Below, piece after piece: positions 6,515 through 7,594 of a DNA stretch of 7,594 nt. Position 1 is the first letter of the stretch; every line of letters begins with the position of its first letter. Under the pieces are notes generated by a model. That model did not search any database, was not told the origin of the DNA, and was given only the letters and a program-made list of their open reading frames with translations. The DNA lies in NCBI GenBank assembly GCA_030670715.1, contig DAOVBC010000105.1, positions 1-7,594 on the forward strand, read 5' to 3'. This DNA is from Deltaproteobacteria bacterium (GTDB taxonomy: Bacteria > Desulfobacterota > Desulfobacteria > Desulfobacterales > SG8-13). The position numbers and the translations under genes were made by a program.

Positions 6515-6805
6515 ATGAAGATGATAATGATTGTCTGTCCTGAAGATCGTGGTGAAGAGATTCGGAGTCAAATCTCGGCGCACGAGGTGCACGCCTATAC
6601 CGAACTGAAGAATGTCACGGGAGAAGGTGCAACAGGGAAAAAATTAGGCAATTCCCTGTGGCCTGAGAAATCGATCATCGTGTTCACCGTGGTATCCGAT
6701 GATCGGAAAGACGGTCTGCTGAAGGATCTACGAGCATGTTCGGAGAGTCTTTACCCTGGAGAAGGCATGCGGATTTTTGTTCTACCGGTCGATGAGGCAT
6801 TTTAA
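6515..6805 (+). CDS. PII-like regulatory protein (PII-NG type) linked to the RND pump
   Basis: This 96-residue soluble protein looks like a member of the PII superfamily: a beta-alpha-beta-beta-alpha-beta ferredoxin-like fold that usually forms trimers. The N-terminal strand is MKMIMIVC, the middle has YTELKNVTGEG and WPEKSIIVFTVV strands, and the end reads PGEGMRIFVLPVDEAF. That end parallels the GDGKIFVLPVE segment of GlnB/GlnK near the nucleotide-binding B-loop. It is shorter than canonical PII (about 112 residues): it lacks the long T-loop with the modified tyrosine and stops before the C-loop arginines. These traits fit the PII-NG branch, described as genomically linked to CusA-like RND efflux genes. 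Being last in this operon, 54 nt after the pump stop, it is probably a sensor or modulator of efflux; that role is inferred. Its stop overlaps the convergent HEAT gene stop by 4 nt. Confidence 0.8.
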   Translation: MKMIMIVCPEDRGEEIRSQISAHEVHAYTELKNVTGEGATGKKLGNSLWPEKSIIVFTVVSDDRKDGLLKDLRACSESLYPGEGMRIFVLPVDEAF

Positions 6806-7491
6806 GCCGTTTTAGCAAATCGATTTACCGGTAAATTGAACAGTTTGCCGTCGAGATAGATGTTAAAGTTTGCATCATCATCAATGAGATGTGCAAGATA
6901 CGGCCCGGCCGTTTCAGCCGGAAATGCACCGACTGCCCAAGCCGCAAGACCCCGTCGGGCCGGATCCTCCGCCTCCAGAAAAAGCGCCAGGAAACTGGCG
7001 GCATCCTTTACCAGTTGCGGTCTGGCATGAGCCAGTCTTCCCAAACCCCAGAGCGCACCTTTTTGAAGATCTTCCAGTTCCAGGTAGTTTCCGTCCGGGC
7101 GGATGTATGAGACGAGGATACCGGCATATTCCTCAGCCAGCTTTTCGTTTAACGCCATAGCCTCGCCCATGGCCTCGGCAGATCCCCAGCCGATGCCGCC
7201 GGATTCGTCGTTTAGATTCCAGATGAAGCGACGCATAATGATCCTTGCCGATTCCATGTCCTGTTCCGCCAACGCGTCAATGACCGCCCCCATGGCGCTG
7301 ACGGCCCGCCATTTAATCTGTTCATCGAGACTGTATAAAAAAGAAAACAGCGGATTGACAACCTGCCGGTGTGGAAAGCAAAGAATCTTTTCGATACAGG
7401 TGGTTAAGTCCGGGTGCTGTAACAATTCTAACACCAGTTTTTTTAACCTGCGGGTGGGGATTTTTTTGTCATCGTCTTCCCGTTGATGCAT
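6802..7491 (-). CDS. HEAT-repeat protein, DVU0298-like
   Basis: The 229-residue, probably cytoplasmic protein has a charged N-terminus (HQREDDDKK) and then helical HEAT/PBS-lyase-like repeats. Signature stretches are KWRAVSAMGAVI (60-71), NDESGGIGWGSAEAMGE (94-110), GALWGLGRLA (145-154) and GLAAWAVGAFP (181-191). The ESGGIGWG motif and overall size recall the DVU0298 family of sulfate-reducing bacteria; this is from memory. There is no signal peptide or membrane helix, and no catalytic motif. HEAT proteins usually act as binding scaffolds; the partner is unknown. The start at 7491 is preferred because GGGAGAG (7503-7497) is 5 nt upstream. An in-frame ATG at 7518-7516 would give 238 residues, but its GAGGAG abuts the codon with no spacing. 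It is convergent with the efflux operon and shares the TTAA at 6802-6805 for both stops, so a functional link is not implied. Confidence 0.85.
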   Translation of the reverse strand: MHQREDDDKKIPTRRLKKLVLELLQHPDLTTCIEKILCFPHRQVVNPLFSFLYSLDEQIKWRAVSAMGAVIDALAEQDMESARIIMRRFIWNLNDESGGIGWGSAEAMGEAMALNEKLAEEYAGILVSYIRPDGNYLELEDLQKGALWGLGRLAHARPQLVKDAASFLALFLEAEDPARRGLAAWAVGAFPAETAGPYLAHLIDDDANFNIYLDGKLFNLPVNRFAKTA

Positions 7492-7496
7492 AAATT

Positions 7497-7503
7497 CTCT
7501 CCC
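7497..7503 (-). promoter_or_regulatory. ribosome binding site deciding the HEAT gene start
   Basis: On the minus strand GGGAGAG lies 5 nt before ATG 7491-7489 (GGGAG core 7 nt away). This spacing is far better than that of the GAGGAG directly touching the upstream ATG at 7518-7516, so the shorter product is favoured. Confidence 0.55.
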
Positions 7504-7538
7504 ATTTGAGCGCTTCATCTCCTCGCCCTGTTACGGGT

Positions 7539-7594
7539 TGCGGGTTCCGAGTTACGAGTGATATTAAGTTAAAACCCGTAACTCGCGACCCGCA
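7539..7594. repeat. inverted repeat of the TGCGGGT...GAGTTACG type, running to the window edge
   Basis: TGCGGGTTCCGAGTTACGAG (7539-7558, then T7559) and the reverse complement of 7574-7594 (TGCGGGTCGCGAGTTACGGG, then T) match at 17 of 21 positions, separated by a 14-nt AT-rich loop (7560-7573). Just outside the left arm is a further related piece, GTTACGGGT at 7530-7538, showing that the unit is built of short GTTACGGGT/GCGGGT steps. The right side is cut by the window end, so the real element may be longer. It sits 48 nt upstream of the preferred HEAT gene start (21 nt from the longer one), leaving little room for a promoter between. Similar palindromes are common intergenic repeats in desulfobacterial genomes (general knowledge, not searched). 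Confidence 0.75.

Noticed and set aside
6823..6836. Perfect 14-bp palindrome (ATTTACCGGTAAAT) as a terminator or operator
   Set aside because: It has no loop, no following T-run, and lies inside the HEAT gene's last codons (NLPVNRF); it is most likely chance.

Overview
The window holds a four-gene efflux operon on the + strand and one gene on the opposite strand. The chromosome looks like that of a Gram-negative bacterium, most likely a sulfate-reducing Desulfobacterota of the Desulfobacteraceae type. The reasons are an outer-membrane channel gene, a HEAT-repeat gene resembling the DVU0298 family of sulfate reducers, and three kinds of dispersed palindromic repeat that are, from general knowledge, common in such genomes. 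The taxonomic call is an inference; no marker gene is present.

Layout. Bases 1-58 may be the last codons of an upstream gene with a helix-turn-helix-like end. Bases 59-486 are non-coding. They hold a 92-bp palindromic repeat (193-284), a small inverted repeat (372-389) and a perfect TATAAT (409-414) ahead of the operon. The operon follows: a TolC-type outer-membrane channel (487-1902), an HlyD/AcrA-type periplasmic adaptor (1934-2989), a 206-nt gap with an 84-bp MITE-like inverted repeat (3055-3138), an inner-membrane RND pump of 1087 residues (GTG start at 3197, end 6460), and a 96-residue PII-like protein (6515-6805). The HEAT-repeat gene (7491 down to 6802) runs toward the operon, and its stop codon overlaps the PII-like stop. 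A third inverted repeat (7539-7594) lies just upstream of the HEAT gene and runs to the window edge.

How the genes work together. Channel, adaptor and pump give all three parts of a proton-driven tripartite exporter spanning both membranes. The pump keeps a proton-relay layout like drug-type (HAE) RND pumps: D435/D436 in TM4, and R988, R1018 and T1025 in the C-terminal membrane half, with arginine where AcrB has lysine. The small downstream protein resembles the PII-NG branch of the PII superfamily, described as genomically linked to CusA-like metal efflux pumps. It may sense a small ligand or metal and adjust the pump, although this pump does not carry the metal-type TM4 signature. That pairing is the most interesting biology here. 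The second theme is that all three intergenic gaps longer than about 60 nt carry a different palindromic repeat family, one of them inside the operon.
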